From assembly GCA_964035795.1 (NCBI GenBank), contig OZ038320.1, positions 19,982,589-20,046,588 on the forward strand: a DNA stretch of 64,000 nucleotides, in the 5' to 3' direction. This stretch comes from Pterobdella sp. o SKG-2022 (lineage: Eukaryota; Annelida; Clitellata; Hirudinida; Piscicolidae). Positions 11,901-25,400 of the stretch are shown here, piece by piece. A model generated the notes under the pieces. The model saw only the letters and a program-made list of their open reading frames with translations. It was not told the origin of the DNA and searched no databases. The stretch's first letter is position 1, and each line of letters opens with the position of its first letter. The position numbers were made by a program, and so were the translations under genes.

Positions 11901-14900
11901 CATTCATTATTTTTTAACTTGTACTATTCGGCTATTTTCATTATAAGTTTTGTATCGAAACTTTGAAAAATATTCATATAGTTGCTTTGTGTTTAATTCA
12001 TCTAATTTCAATCATAACCTGCAGGCCGAAATGCAGAGTGACCAAGGGAGGGTGTGTGGTGTGTATTGACGAAGAGAACAAAAAATTATACTCCACATCT
12101 GCATCCTCAAGCAAGCCCTTCAATGCCCAATTATTACCTGTAATTCACCCAATGCATTTTGATTGTAATAATGATTTATAAATTTTTAATTAATACTTTA
12201 TGTAAATTAAATGAAATATTTTTACTTTTATGTTTCATATTGTTCAAGACATAAGTGAACATCTTTGTGTGACATTATATTGGTCTGAATGTTGTTGTGC
12301 TTTTATGCAAATATAATAAGTATACATTGTCACAATAACTATAAATTTTTTAGGTTAAAATGAAGGATGCCAGCTTCATAGACTTGGATTTTATTCTGCG
12401 ATCCACTGTAGATCTGATTGCAGTGAGACTCAACTCAAACACAATTCAAGTGTTTGCCAATCAAGATGGCAACCTGGAAAGCAAGTTCACTTTCAATGAG
12501 GTAAATATTTTATACTCATCCCTGATAGATATAGATTGTTTAATTTCACTTTAATATTCAATCTTATTTCACTAAAATTTTATATGGTAGATTATAGATT
12601 TTTTTCTTACTAAAATTTGTTATATTAAAACTATTGAAGGCGTTGACAGTGCAAACGTTTGTTCATGAAGGCCAGCTTGTGATTGCTGCTCTCAGAAGGG
12701 TTTCCAATGAGGTTCCTGCAATTTTTAAGAACTTTCAAATGATCATGCACAATGAAAATTTAATTCTTCAACAATCATACTGTATCATAGTGACAATCAA
12801 AACAATAGACTATCGTTATAACCACGTGCACTACAGAAGTTGCAGTTGCATGTATTTGAGCTGCAAGGCCAACAACAGATCTTTATGCAACATTTCCACT
12901 TGCAAGACCACCATGGGGATCCTCTCAAGGTGCACCATTAAATCACCTTTGCTTTGTGCAACTCCAATGTAGATTTTAGTGAATCTATTTAAAGAGAATT
13001 TCTATAGTTTCATGTGTTCGATTAAGTTTATGTTTTGTTTTTATTAATACCATTTTAAAAGTTCAGGCCACTTAAATAAATATCATAAATGAAAAATTAA
13101 AATAATACAAATACGTTGACTTTTAACATGAAAATCTTCAAGTAATTACTGATTAAAATACACCATATTGCTTAAAATTTTTATCAGTCCATACATTATG
13201 TGTTATTCATACATGAAATTAGATGCATGGAGTGAGGTTGGAACTGGACCAAAAGAGTCGGCAAGTGTTTTCAGCATTACTGCTATGTGAAGATCATAGC
13301 ATCGTCTATGTACTACAATCAGGTTCCCAGTCATCCATCTTTTATACTAATTAAAATTGAAAAAAAAATTTTTGTGTTATTTTCTATCTTTGTTTTATTT
13401 CAAATCTATGTAGTTGCTTTTAATGTTTTTATGTTGTTATAAAAGGCAAGAGATCATGGACGAGGGAAGAAAGCCTATCAGAAATAGAGTTTTCACAGAT
13501 TGTTGACTTGCCTATCAGTCAAGCTCAGGCTGAACTCAAACAAGAATTTACTTCTGGAGGTTTTTTTTTCAATTGCTTCAACAAACTATTTCTTCTTCTT
13601 TTTCTATGAAATTAATTTTTGTCCCAGGGAGTTTTGAGAAGTTTTCATGGAGAGCATTATGTCGCAACCTTACCTCATTTATTTATATATTTTTTATATA
13701 AAATAAGAGTCATAAATTTATCAGCAGCATCGTTTTGCGTCCGTTTCCATGCTAGCATGGGTTTATGCTTTATTTATTGATAATTCAATCTTGACAGAGA
13801 ATGTTCTAGGAATGTTTCTGAAAAGGATAACTAGCCAATTGCATCAGTTGAAGGTAGTGTTAGAACATTTATGTTGAAATAAGTTTGCATAATTCATTTG
13901 ATGATGTGAATTCAACTTAAGAAACGCTTTGTGTCATATAGTCACAAAGTGTTTCATGTGAATTTTTATCATGCTGATATCTTTCAGTACTTTTCATAAA
14001 AATCGTTTTTTAGTAAGGTTTTGAGGTTTTTCTGTCAGCATCGTCTGTTATAACAAATAGGAAAATTATATCAAGTAAAACAAGATAACATTTAAGAGTG
14101 TTCTTATTCGAACTATTTTGTTTTAATTTAATAACTACTTTTTAAATGTTTTTTATAATTCTATCCTTCAAACATTTTCTTTCAGGGATTCATTGAGAAT
14201 GTCAAACACACTTTGAAGCAACTTATACAGCCTTCTCACCACCATCATCATCATCATCATCATTACCAAAACCAAGCTGTAGAGGAGGATGAGGATGATG
14301 ATAGTGAAGATGATGACGACGATAATGATGATGCTAGTGAGTTTACATTGAAAAGAGACGAGTTTAACCTGAATAAGATGATTGTTGTTGTCACGTCAGT
14401 GGGAAAGGTGATGATATTCTAATACTCTTGCCTTCATTTATAGTACAATTATGTCTAAATTTTTTTACTTCATTTCTCAACAATCATTCCTTCTAGAACT
14501 TGGAGTAAATGAAACTATAACTTTATTCAGTTCATCACATTTTGTCTAAAATTACTAGAAAAACCTTTTTCATAGTGGAAATTTGAATTAATGTTGATGC
14601 AATATATTCATCAGTAATTTTTATTGATAATTAATACCATGACAATAGTAATCCTTCTTTAATCCAAACAGCTGTATGGCATCGACTCATCTTCAGGCAA
14701 GACTGTATGGAAAGTAATGATAAAGCAGTTGAAGAGCTTAGAGGGCACAAAGATGTTTTTGTATGTGCAGAGAACTTCAAATAACTTCCCACATGCTCCT
14801 GTCTGCACACTCATCGCCATCAACAAGGTTTCAGGCTTGTGCAGTACAAGATTCATTGTTCAAATGTAACTAAAAATGAATTGTGTTATATGAAAAGTTA

Positions 14901-17900
14901 TTGAAAATCATGTCATCACTGGCAGTGTTGGTAGGGATCAATGTCTAGCTGTTTTTTTAATTTTAGTTTTAGTTCTCATGTATAGTCCGCTTTTGTAATA
15001 TGCTATTGATGTTTTTTTATTTGCATATTTCAGCTCATAAATACCACAATCATACAGGAAACCTCAAAGAATATACTATTTTCGTTTAACCCAATCACTG
15101 GAAAAGAAGTCTTATTATCAGCAGCATCATCTTCCTCATTCTCCTCATCGCTGGTGGATGGGACTCACTTGGATTACAAGCTGGACAACGTTGTGCTGTT
15201 GGAGTATGTTGATGATGATCTGGTGCATCCTCTCATCCTTTTCGACCTTCACCATCAGGTTAGTCAATGGTTGTCATAGCACTGAGGTCATCAAGATTCA
15301 GATAGATTTTGTAGGGGTCGTAGCAACAGCTTTAAAAATTACTTTAGTGGAAGAAGCAAGATATTTGAATTAACATTTTTTACATTATATATACCTTCGA
15401 AAGTTACGTTGTTTTCATATTAAAAGTGTTAATCGATATTATTTCTTTGTAAGGTTTATAATATATAAATAATTATTGTCGTGTGTTTCAAGTTAAATTA
15501 TATCAATACTGTAGTTACAGAATGCTTTTTATGTTATTCTATATAAAATATAGTTACTTTCTATGGATAATTTAGATGTTTTTTGTAGTTTTTTTACTTA
15601 TTAACGCAATAGAATGACTTATCATATTATACATTGTGGAACTTGAGACGTTAAACGATGGTGATAACGGTGTTATGTTACAATATACTTCTTAAACACT
15701 CCAGGCACATGTTTACCCACCCACATCGAGCAACTTTGTAATAAAGATGTCACCATCCATCTACACATTCAGTGTTGAAGCCACCAACAACATCGCCACT
15801 GGGTACAAGCTTGTTGTTAGGAACAATAAGGTTTGAATCGAGTATTTTGATTTTTCGCTTATCGTTGTAAACAAATAATATTAAATCATGAAATATTTTT
15901 ATTATTATCTATTATTATTTTTTTTTATAAAACGTTTTTTATGTTGAGTTCATTCACTGGTCGTTATTGTTTGAAGTTGTTGAGGACACCCACCTGGTCA
16001 CTGAATCTGCCAAAGAATCAGAAGATCGTCAATGTTTATTTCAAGCACCCTGCAGGTTCCAATGATGGGGATTAATTTTATATGGGTTTTTGAATGCTTA
16101 AATCATCGTAGTTTATTTAACAATATAGAGTATTTTCAAATAAGGCTTATATTATTGAGTTTATAATTATTCAATAATGTATAAAACTATGAAAAAATCC
16201 ATAAAAATTCTTTTTTAATTCTACAATCCACAATCATCAAAATTATTGGTAATCGTTCTTCAAAACACTGAACATAATTGAATGGTGAACAGAACAGGTG
16301 CACAGTGTGGGACTGGCGTTGGAGGACAGAAGTGTGTTGTACAAGTATCTCGACCCCAACTTGGTGGTTTTGCTGGCTCAAGATGACAGGGACCAAGCTA
16401 AAAGTTGCTAATCATCTGACAATTTAAATATAATTCTTGTCATTTGAATATACATTTTTACGCCATGTTAAAAAATAAATTTAACTAAATTAGTTTTATT
16501 TATGTATAAATCAACCTTAAATGTATTCAATTTAAACTTTATTGTGGCAGGTTCCTTCAGCATCTACCTGTTGGATGCAGTGTCAGGTAATGTGGTCTTC
16601 CAATGCATGCACAAGAGGTCTTCAGGGAGAGTGCATGTGCTCCACTCTGAGAACTGGGTTGTGGTATGTATCAGCAACTTTTTAGGTTAATTTATAATTT
16701 CACTTCAGTATCTAAGATAAAATCAACTTACTTTCACCCAGTATAACTACTGGAATCAGAAGCATAGGCGAAATGAGATTGCAGTGTTAGAGTTGTACGA
16801 AGGCAACCAACAGAGCAATTCTACTGCTTTCTCTTCACTCTACCCACCACCTTTGGTTTGATTGTACTACTTTTTTTGATTAAGCCTTATATCACATTTT
16901 CAAATGAATTTTTTTCACTATAAATATTATTTTGTTATTTCTATTTTCACCCTACCAATACACCAGCCAAGAGTGTTGAAACAATCATATATATTTGGAG
17001 CTCACATATCCACCATGGCGGTTAGTCTTACTGAGAAGGGAATCACTTCCAAAGAAATATTAGGTTAGTTTTATTTATAATATATCAAATTCATTTATAA
17101 TATCTTCATCAATCTGTTTATATCCAATCATCATATGACTGCAGTGGGCTTGGCGACTGGAGGAATCATAGGCCTCCCTAAGATGCTTGTTGATGCTCGC
17201 AGGCCTGAGGTAGTGACCCAAGAAAACAGGTGCGTCACGTTTTCTTACTTTTTAATACATACCTGTTAGAATTTAACTAAGTTTTTTTTTGTTCAGCGTG
17301 TATAACAAAACGTGTTTTATGTAAAATAAAATTATTTAATGTCATATCCGGAATTTAAAATTTTTTATTTGAAATTACTGTGTGATCAGCTACTTCAATG
17401 ACCACTTTTATAACACTAAGTCGTTTATTTTAAAAATTAGAGAAATCGGAACAATTCACCCTCAATCAAGTGATAAAATAAATAGCCTACTCATTAACCT
17501 GCTCAGGGAAGAAGGGTTGTATCCTTACATGCCTGAACTTCCCAGACCATGGGATAGGATGTTGACTTATCATTTGGCCACTCGTAATCTTCGCACCATC
17601 ACTTCTTCTCCTTCGGGCCTTGAATCAACCTCTTTGGTCTTCTGCTATGGCTTAGGTTAGGTTCTTAAAGACTGAGTTTTAATATTTTGTCACTATAGAT
17701 AATTAAACTTAAATTTTAGTTTTATATATCTATTTGTTTGGGACTTATTTCTTTATAACAAATCCTAGATATGTTTTACACCCGTGTTATGCCGTCTAAA
17801 ATGTTTGATGTTCTAAAAGAAGACTTTGACTATCTCTTCATATCTGCTGTGCTGGCAGGCATGATTCTCACTTCCTTACTCACCCAAAAGCTTGCCGCCA

Positions 17901-17929
17901 ACAAGCTTCTCAATAGGGCCTGGAAATAA
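8938..17929 (+). CDS. EMC1: ER membrane protein complex subunit 1
   Basis: EMC1 is the large lumenal/anchoring subunit of the ER membrane insertase EMC. The 25 exons that keep phase are: 8938-9035, 9162-9289, 9366-9431, 10216-10365, 10510-10597, 10852-10986, 12025-12139, 12354-12500, 12640-12711, 12840-12929, 13223-13322, 13446-13559, 13798-13853, 14186-14407, 14672-14827, 15034-15258, 15705-15830, 15977-16055, 16293-16403, 16551-16663, 16742-16855, 16967-17063, 17145-17229, 17507-17655 and 17769-17929. They total 998 aa (human 993). It has a hydrophobic signal peptide (residues 1-24), PQQ-like beta-propeller repeats, [19 protein letters not shown], the [19 protein letters not shown] block, [16 protein letters not shown], and a C-terminal membrane helix followed by [12 protein letters not shown]. 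An exon at 14186-14407 adds a His9 run and an Asp/Glu tract. The start of exon 4 is the weakest boundary. Confidence 0.95.
11120..11610 (+). mobile_element. Penelope-like element RT fragment in EMC1 intron 6
   Basis: Frames in this intron read [16 protein letters not shown], then [20 protein letters not shown] and [16 protein letters not shown]. This is the order seen in Penelope-like reverse transcriptases after the catalytic DD: (D)DTF, then a KFT(M/V)E(V/I)E and LPFLD(T/V)L block. The catalytic YxDDT appears changed to YIEDT, and there are stops, so it is dead. Downstream frames ([20 protein letters not shown], 11417-11480) may continue it. No GIY-YIG domain was seen. Confidence 0.6.
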
Positions 17930-19308
17930 TCTCCTTATGAATATGAGGCCATGCTACCGTAATCTAGGCGATGTTTATACAGAATGATTTACTTCATATA
18001 GGGAATTGATTTTAATTATATTGTTATTTAAATGGTTTAGGAAAGATGAATATTTAAATTTTAAATAATTTCAAATTAGTCTTGTTGGTTTCATCTAAAT
18101 TTAAAAGCTATTGAAATATTTAATTTTCCGCTTTGTAAATATTTACAATGAGATCTTAATTTTCGATTTTTCATCATGCATTGATTATGCGCTGTTCCAA
18201 AAGTTCAGTTTAAATGCGAATATGAAAATTTTTCAGAATCAAATCCTGTCTTTGTGGTTATAGATTTTTGATTATTAGTATCGATATCAATGCGTTCTAA
18301 GTTTAACATTTCAATAATTTATGATGGTGAGATAATTGTTAAAAAATTGTCTTTCAGTTGATTTTTTTTCATAATTTTTTTCTTCTAGATTTTATCGTTT
18401 AATAATTGAGAAAGTAACCTATTTGAATTACTCGACCTCGACGTTTTTTATTTTCATTCGATTATTTGTTAGAAGTCAGACGAAATCTATACCATTAGGT
18501 TGGCCAGAATAATGTGTAAAATATTTATATGAAATGCATTTTTTATAATTCCAAATACTGTAATGTTTAATAAAATAAAATGATTTATAGGTTAAAAAAA
18601 TTTTTAATGAATTAGGAATGGCAATTTTAAATGAAAGACAATTGAAAACTAACGGGTTAGTAAATACGTCTTTAAATATTAATTGTAATAACAGAAAAAT
18701 AGATGTTCATAGTGGAAAAAATTATTATACTATAATTTAAGCACTAGAATGTAAAATTTACAAATAAAATAAAGTGCACTTTGATTAAGCAAGAATATAT
18801 ACCCAAAAGTAATATAAAAAATTGCACTCGATGTAAGGTAGTGTTACAAAAAGCTTTATACCAATTTTGGCGAAGTTAACATATTGACTTCATAGAATTG
18901 ATATTCAGCCTAATTTAATTATTCAAATTGAAAATCTGCACCATTTTTCTGTTTTCTAGCAACTTTTCGGACTATCTTTATTTTATCAAGATAAATATCT
19001 TTTGGAGGACGCCAGACAAGCTGTTTCATCAGTCTGCTTCTATCAAGAAAAGCTTTTATGAAAAAAAATTTATAAACAAAGAAAGAGTCCTAAGACAAAA
19101 ACTAATGGTCTCATAAAGATAGGCATGTTTTTTTTACCAACACAGAAGAACGTGGAGCAAACGAAAAAAATTTGATTTCATATGGTGTATTTTTAATCAA
19201 GTTTTAAAAAAAGAAAGATTGTTTATAAATAGTATACATTCAAAATTTCATGGTCTGAATTTAACAAGTTGAAACTTTAAAAAAATATGAAATCAAATTT
19301 ATCTAATA
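17930..19308. other. Intergenic, AT-rich, no gene recognised
   Basis: The space after EMC1 up to the Tc1 element. EMC1 polyadenylation signals of AATAAA type occur (for example about 18569). A 62-codon open stretch at 18928-19116 has no family resemblance and no splice context, and I do not call it. Confidence 0.5.
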
Positions 19309-20840
19309 CAGTGAGCGAAATCACATTGGACGCACCATATTTTTCAAACAAATTTTTATTTATAGAAATTTTTTTGAAACACTGAAATTATCACATAAAA
19401 GCTTAGTAAAAATAAATAAAAGTAGTGTTTTTCAAAAAACGAAAAAAAAATTTTTTTTACAAAAATATATAACAAAAATGGGTAGCGAAATTTGTTGTGC
19501 GCAAAAAATAAAACCAATCATTTATATTTCAGTAGAACCATATTATTTATTTTAATACTTTGTAATTTTACCTTTATTTAATATAACATCAATACAACGT
19601 TTTTTCATTGACCTACTCTACTTAATTAGCCTATCGTGAACAATATTGTCCAACGCTTCAAAAATTACATCTTTCAAATCCTTTTTTGACCAATATTGCT
19701 TTCCATTCGCATAAACCAGTTTTGAAACATTACCCCATAAATTCTCAATTAGATTTAAGTCAGAAGACTTGGAAACCCATGGAAGAATGGGCATTTCCAT
19801 GTTCATTAATCAGTCTTGTTTCGCTAAATCTTGATGAAAAGTATATCCATCGGTATGATATTCACGCACAAATGGCAATATATACTCAATTAGTGTTCGA
19901 ATGTAATCTCCTGATTTTTGATTACCCCCTAAGACTGCTAGTTTTGACTTACCGAAGGCACTAAACGCACCCCAAACCATCAAAAATCCACCACCAGATT
20001 GACGTTTCAAAAAAGTTAATTCTTTCATTCTTGAGTCATGCCAATAGAATTTAAAACCACCTGGTCCATCTAAATTCCATTTTTTTATCGTCAGACCATA
20101 CAATTTGACTCTATTCATCATCCCAATATATCCTTTCGTTGCACCATTTCAATCTATTTTCTTGATGTCGTTTCGTCAGAACTAGAGACGCCTTCATTTT
20201 CTTATATTGCAAATTGGAGTCGAAAGCTAAAATTTGTTGTACTCTTCGCTCGCAAATAGGTAAATTCAGAGTATTTTTTATTTCCTTTGCTGATAAACTA
20301 TTATTTGAAGCTATGCGTTTCAAATTCACCTATCTATAGGTTTCATTTTTGAATGTCCTTTGCTTCTTTTTGATTTTGGATGTTTTAAAAACTTATGGAC
20401 GACTCTAGAACTTCTTTCTATCTCTGAAGCTATCTTATTTCCACTCATTCCAGTTTTATGGTGAGCTGAAATAGTAATTTTTTCTTTTTTTGATAAACCT
20501 TTTCCTGAACCCATATTTCGTAGTGAAAATAAGAATATTAGATGATTTAAAGTAGAGGAATATGTAAAAATGATTTATATATTTAATATTAATTCGAATG
20601 TTTCATTAAGTATTATAGACGGACAGAAGATTTTTCTCTTAGTGGGTACAATGAATTTCGCGGCGCCAGTTTGTAAATAGTGATGGACCTATATACAAAT
20701 TTAACTTCGGTCTTTTTGAAAAATACTGTATTTATTTATTTTTATTAATCTTTAATATAGTTATTTTAGTTTTTCATGAAAATTTTTAGTAGTGAAGAAG
20801 TGTAAAAAATATGGTGCGTCCAATGTGATTTCGCTCACTG
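19309..20840 (-). mobile_element. Tc1/mariner element with intact ends and broken transposase
   Basis: Both ends carry the same inverted repeat of about 30 bp, beginning CAGTGAGCGAAATCACATTG at 19309 and its complement ending at 20840. Each end is flanked by TA, the target dinucleotide of this superfamily. The minus strand between them encodes a transposase in pieces: an N-terminal HTH (20514-20326, SKKEKITISAHHKTGMSGNK), a second helix region (20329-20111), then 20121-19810 with GGGFLMVWGAFSAFGKSKL and FHQDLAKQD, and 19806-19618 with SDLNLIENLWG (the DDE glutamate). In-frame stops separate the pieces, and a few residues between the second D and E appear deleted. It cannot make active transposase. 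Confidence 0.92.
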
Positions 20841-20991
20841 TATATACAAAACTTATGTAAAAAATCGGATTGACTGCAGACAAATAAGTAACAAGTTTTA
20901 AATAAAAAATAACAAAATATTTACATATAATTTTTAAAAATCATTTGAAAAATTGAATAAGCCCGATTATTTGAAGTATGATGAAAAATTA

Positions 20992-22412
20992 CTAGTTGGT
21001 TGGAAGTCTACATGATTCAACGTAAAGTCCATCAGGCCCCATTTCAAACTGCATATCTTTATAGTCAAAATCGCTCTTTCTCCTTAGGGACACTTTATTA
21101 TACAAGTCTGAAACAAAGTCTGGCAACTTTTCAAAGTTTGCTAGTTCAGCTAAGTCATTCATATACGTCTCGAAATATTCACCAAAATAATGTGGCCCTC
21201 CTTCACGTCCATTGCAATTCTCTCTCACATTGTCATCTTTACGTATAACTTCTAAAAAGCCAATTTCATTTTTTGGAGTATTTATTTTTCCTTGATGAAA
21301 TGCAAGCAAAAATTTAGCTTGATATTCGAACATTCTGAAAGGTAGAACTTTATTTTGAAGTCCTATAAAAGCTAAGCTGGGTTGAGGAACACAAATAATG
21401 TCTTTGTATAAAGGGCTGACACCTCTGGATGTAATAGACGCCTCACAAGTAGAATCCAGAAAAGGAAAACTATAAGAATAACCTGTACAAAGCACAATTA
21501 CATCTATTTCATGAATCACATCAACTTTAGATTTTTCTTTGCTTTTTGGATTATAATATAAAGATAAGGGAACTGAATCTTCTTTGATTGGATTGATTAT
21601 TGCATCTTTCTCATTCAATTCTTTTATTTCCCCAATTTGTTCTATTTTTTCTGGTAGAAACAATGCATTTGGTAATCTGTGACTGAACCATGCTGCAAAA
21701 AAAATATATTTATATTTTTTTAATTATTTAGTGCTTCACTAATTAGAGAGAATGTATGTATGATGTTGTGGAAACAAATAGGATATCGGATAGGGTAATG
21801 TTAGTGGTCATTATTTTTTGTAAAAAAATAGTAAAAATTGTTTGCGCTTGTGCCCCACAATGTTGAAGATCAATGAGTGAAAAGAAGAAGTTTTATGAGG
21901 AGATGGCAAGAGGGTGTGAAGTGGAAAAGGAAAATGAAGTAATGATTCCCTTAGATTACTTCTATAGACTATTGACAAAGGTTGATGAGTTTGAAGATGT
22001 TTATGTAGATTTTGGAATAGGCGAAAGGAACGTGGAGAGTGGATTGCTGTCAAAATTTTGTGTTGAAAAGGGTTTGTGTGTGGGTAATAGTTGGTTTAAA
22101 AAGAAGGATAATAGGAAGGTTACTTTTAATGGAGGGTGTAGTGGGACAAAAATTGACTTTGCGTTGATGAAGGGTAGGCTATTAGGGGTGAGCTTCAACA
22201 CAAGCTATTGAAGCTGGTTCTAGATGGAAGATGAATTAGAAATATCCAATAAAGCTATGCCAAAAAAGTATTTCGCACAAAAGTCAAGAAGCTTTTGAAT
22301 GATGATATTGAAAAATAATTTTTTGAAAAACCAGAAATTTTTATCAAATAAAAAGGAAGAACGAAACGCATAGTGGAAATATAAAACTTTCACTCTGAAG
22401 GCTGCTGTAGAG

Positions 22413-22459
<47 letters not shown>

Positions 22460-25400
22460 TAGATGTAGGCCTCAGCACGGTAAAACTTAGTGGTGGAATC
22501 AGGATGTGCAAAAAGCCATTTCAGAAATAAGGAAAAGCTCTCGAAGGTGGAAAAAACTCCCATCGGCTAAAAATCTCGCTATGCGTCTGATAAAAGAGAA
22601 GCCAAGAGAGCTGTGAATGAGGCAATGAAGAAAGAGGCGGTAAAGAGTTGGAAGCTGAGAGTGCTGCAGGCCAGCGGAACATGAAGCGCCTGTATGAGAT
22701 GACCAGGACACTCTCCAGCAAAAACAGCAACCCAAGTCGGCCTGTAAAGGACAAAGACGGAAACATCATCCTTGGCGAAGAACATCAGAGAGCACGATGG
22801 GCGGAATATTTCAAAGAAACGCTCAACCGACCAGCACCATCTATCCCACCTGTCATCCCGCCACCTAACAAGCTCCTCGACATCAACACCAACCTTCCGA
22901 GCAAGACTGAGATTGTCAAGGCTATCAAGTCCCTCAAATCAGGAAAGGTAGCCGGTCCAGATGGAATTCCACCTGTAACTCTAAAGGCCGACATCCAGAC
23001 CTCAACTGAAATGCTACATCCTCTCCTATGCAAAATCTGGGAACAAGAACGAGTGCCAGATGACTGGAAAAGAGGACACTTCGTGAAGCTGGCAAAAAAA
23101 GGGGATCTTTCATTTTGCAACAACTGCCGAGGAATCATACTGTTGTCTATTTCCGGCAAAATACTGAGCAGAATCATCCTCGAAAGACTAAAAAGCACCT
23201 TAGACAAAACACTTCGAGATGAACAAGCAGGCTTCCGACAAGATTGCTCATGCACGGATCACATTGCAACTGCGCATCTTTATCGAGCAGTCCCTCGAGT
23301 GGTAAACCCCCTGTACGCAGTCTTTGTCGACTTTCAAAAAGCTTTTGACAGTGTTGACCAAAATGTCATCTGGAGACTGATGCACCACTACGGCTTTCCA
23401 CCAAAATTTATAAATGTACGAAGACGCTACCTGTGATCCACGACGGAAAACTAACGGAACCTTTCAGCGTGCAAACTGGCGTCCGTCAGGGCTGTTTACT
23501 CTCACCGATCATTTTCCTGATGGTGGTTGATTGGACCACGAGGCAGTCTACAGCAGAGCAGAAAACAGGCATCCAGTGGACCTTCAACAAACAGCTGGAA
23601 GACCTAGACTTCGCAGATGACATAAGCCTTCTTTCCCACAAGCAGCAAGATGCGCAAAAGAAACTATCGTGTGGCAGAAGAAGCTGAAAAAACAAGAATT
23701 CAAATCAATACTGGGAAGTCAAAGGTCATGAGAGTCAACAAGAAAAACCAAGATCCAGTGAAACTACATCACGAGGAAATTAAAAAGGTTGACAAGTTTG
23801 TCTACTTGGGCAGTTTTGTCAACAAAAATGGGGGAACAGACGAAGACATCAAGAGCCGGATCAACAAAGCTAGACATGTTTTCAACACCCTTCGACAAAT
23901 CTGGAGATCGAAAGCTCTCTCAATCCGCAATAAGATCAGGATTTTCAACACTAATGTGAAATCTGTTCTACTCTATGGCTCAGAGACCTGGCGAGTGACA
24001 AATATCATCACCCACAAGCTACAGACATTCACGAACCGATGCCTAAGAAACATCCTGAACATCAGATGGCCAGAAGTTGTCTTCAACGAAAAACTTTGGA
24101 ACAACACAAAACAAGTCACACAGGAGACGGAAATAAAGAAACGGAAATGGGGATGGATAGGTCATACACTACGCAAGCCTGCAGCCAACATCACTAGACA
24201 GGCCCTGGATTGGAACTCACAGGGTAAGAGAAAAGTTGGCCGACCTAAGCAGACCTGGAGGAGAAGCATTGAGGCAAAAGCGAAGACTACCGGAATGACG
24301 TGGGCCGAGCTGAAGAAGACCAGCCAGAACCAAGTACGTTCGAGGAGTGTTGTTGCAGCCCTATGCTCCCAAGGATGCAAAAGAAAAAACTAAATCGACG
24401 TGAAAAAATTGTTGAAGACTGTAATTGCCGAAAATGGTCGAAAGAGTGTGGAAGGAGCACATGGAGGCTATCATGAATAAAAAGAATTCATGGAAGAGAA
24501 TGGTGAATTTAGACATGTTTGAAGGTCCCATTGAGCCATTTTCTATGGTCAAGGTGGAAAAAGCAATAGGAATCCTGAATGGCAAGATCGAGGACCAACT
24601 AGAATCCACAAAAAACACCTAGCTACTTTTCCACATTTGAAGCAAAATATATTGCAAATAGCAAACGAAATCCTCGATGAAAAAGATATTCCTCATGACT
24701 GAAAAACAAGTAAAGTTGTTCCCATTTATAAGAAAAGTAGCGTTATGAACTTTGTTAGATATCGTGTTGTAAAGTTTTTTGAGCATGGTATGAAAGTGGT
24801 GAAAAGGTTGTTGAAGAAGAGGCTAAAAACGTTAGTGAAAGTTGATCAAATGCAATTTGGTTTTATGCCTGAGAGAAGCACAGTGAACGCTATTTTTATT
24901 CTTAGGAGAGTGCAAAAAAGCTACCTTGAAAAGAATGGGAAGCTTTTTATCTGTTTTGTTGATTTGGAGAAGGCTTTCGATCGGGTGCCAAAGAAGGTGA
25001 TGAAATAGGCATAGAAAAAAAAGATGGTCCTAAAAAGGTTGGCTTAGGTTGTAATGTCTATGTACAAAAAAACAAAAACGCGGGTTCAGGTTGGAGGTGG
25101 ACGTTCGGAAGAATTAGATGTTGGTGAAGGTATCCACCAAGAGTCGGTTTTCTCACCGTTTTTGTTTTCAATATTGCTAGATGTATTGTCTGAAAACGAA
25201 AAAAAGGTGCTCTATATGAACTGCTTTGGCATATGACTTGGTCTTGATGGCAGAGACTATGGAAGAACTGGAAGCACAATTCATCCATTGGAAGGCAGCT
25301 TTCGAGGGGAAAGGATTATAGATTGACGTTGATGAAACAAAGATCATGGAGTATGGTGGTAGTAGTGAGATTGTCTTGACTAAGAATGATCCATGTGGTG

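Noticed and set aside
18928..19116. 62-codon frame after EMC1
   Set aside because: No recognisable domain, start context or splice signals; could be remnant transposon sequence but this cannot be supported.
21000..21248. 82-codon plus-strand frame
   Set aside because: Antisense shadow of the last FMO exon.
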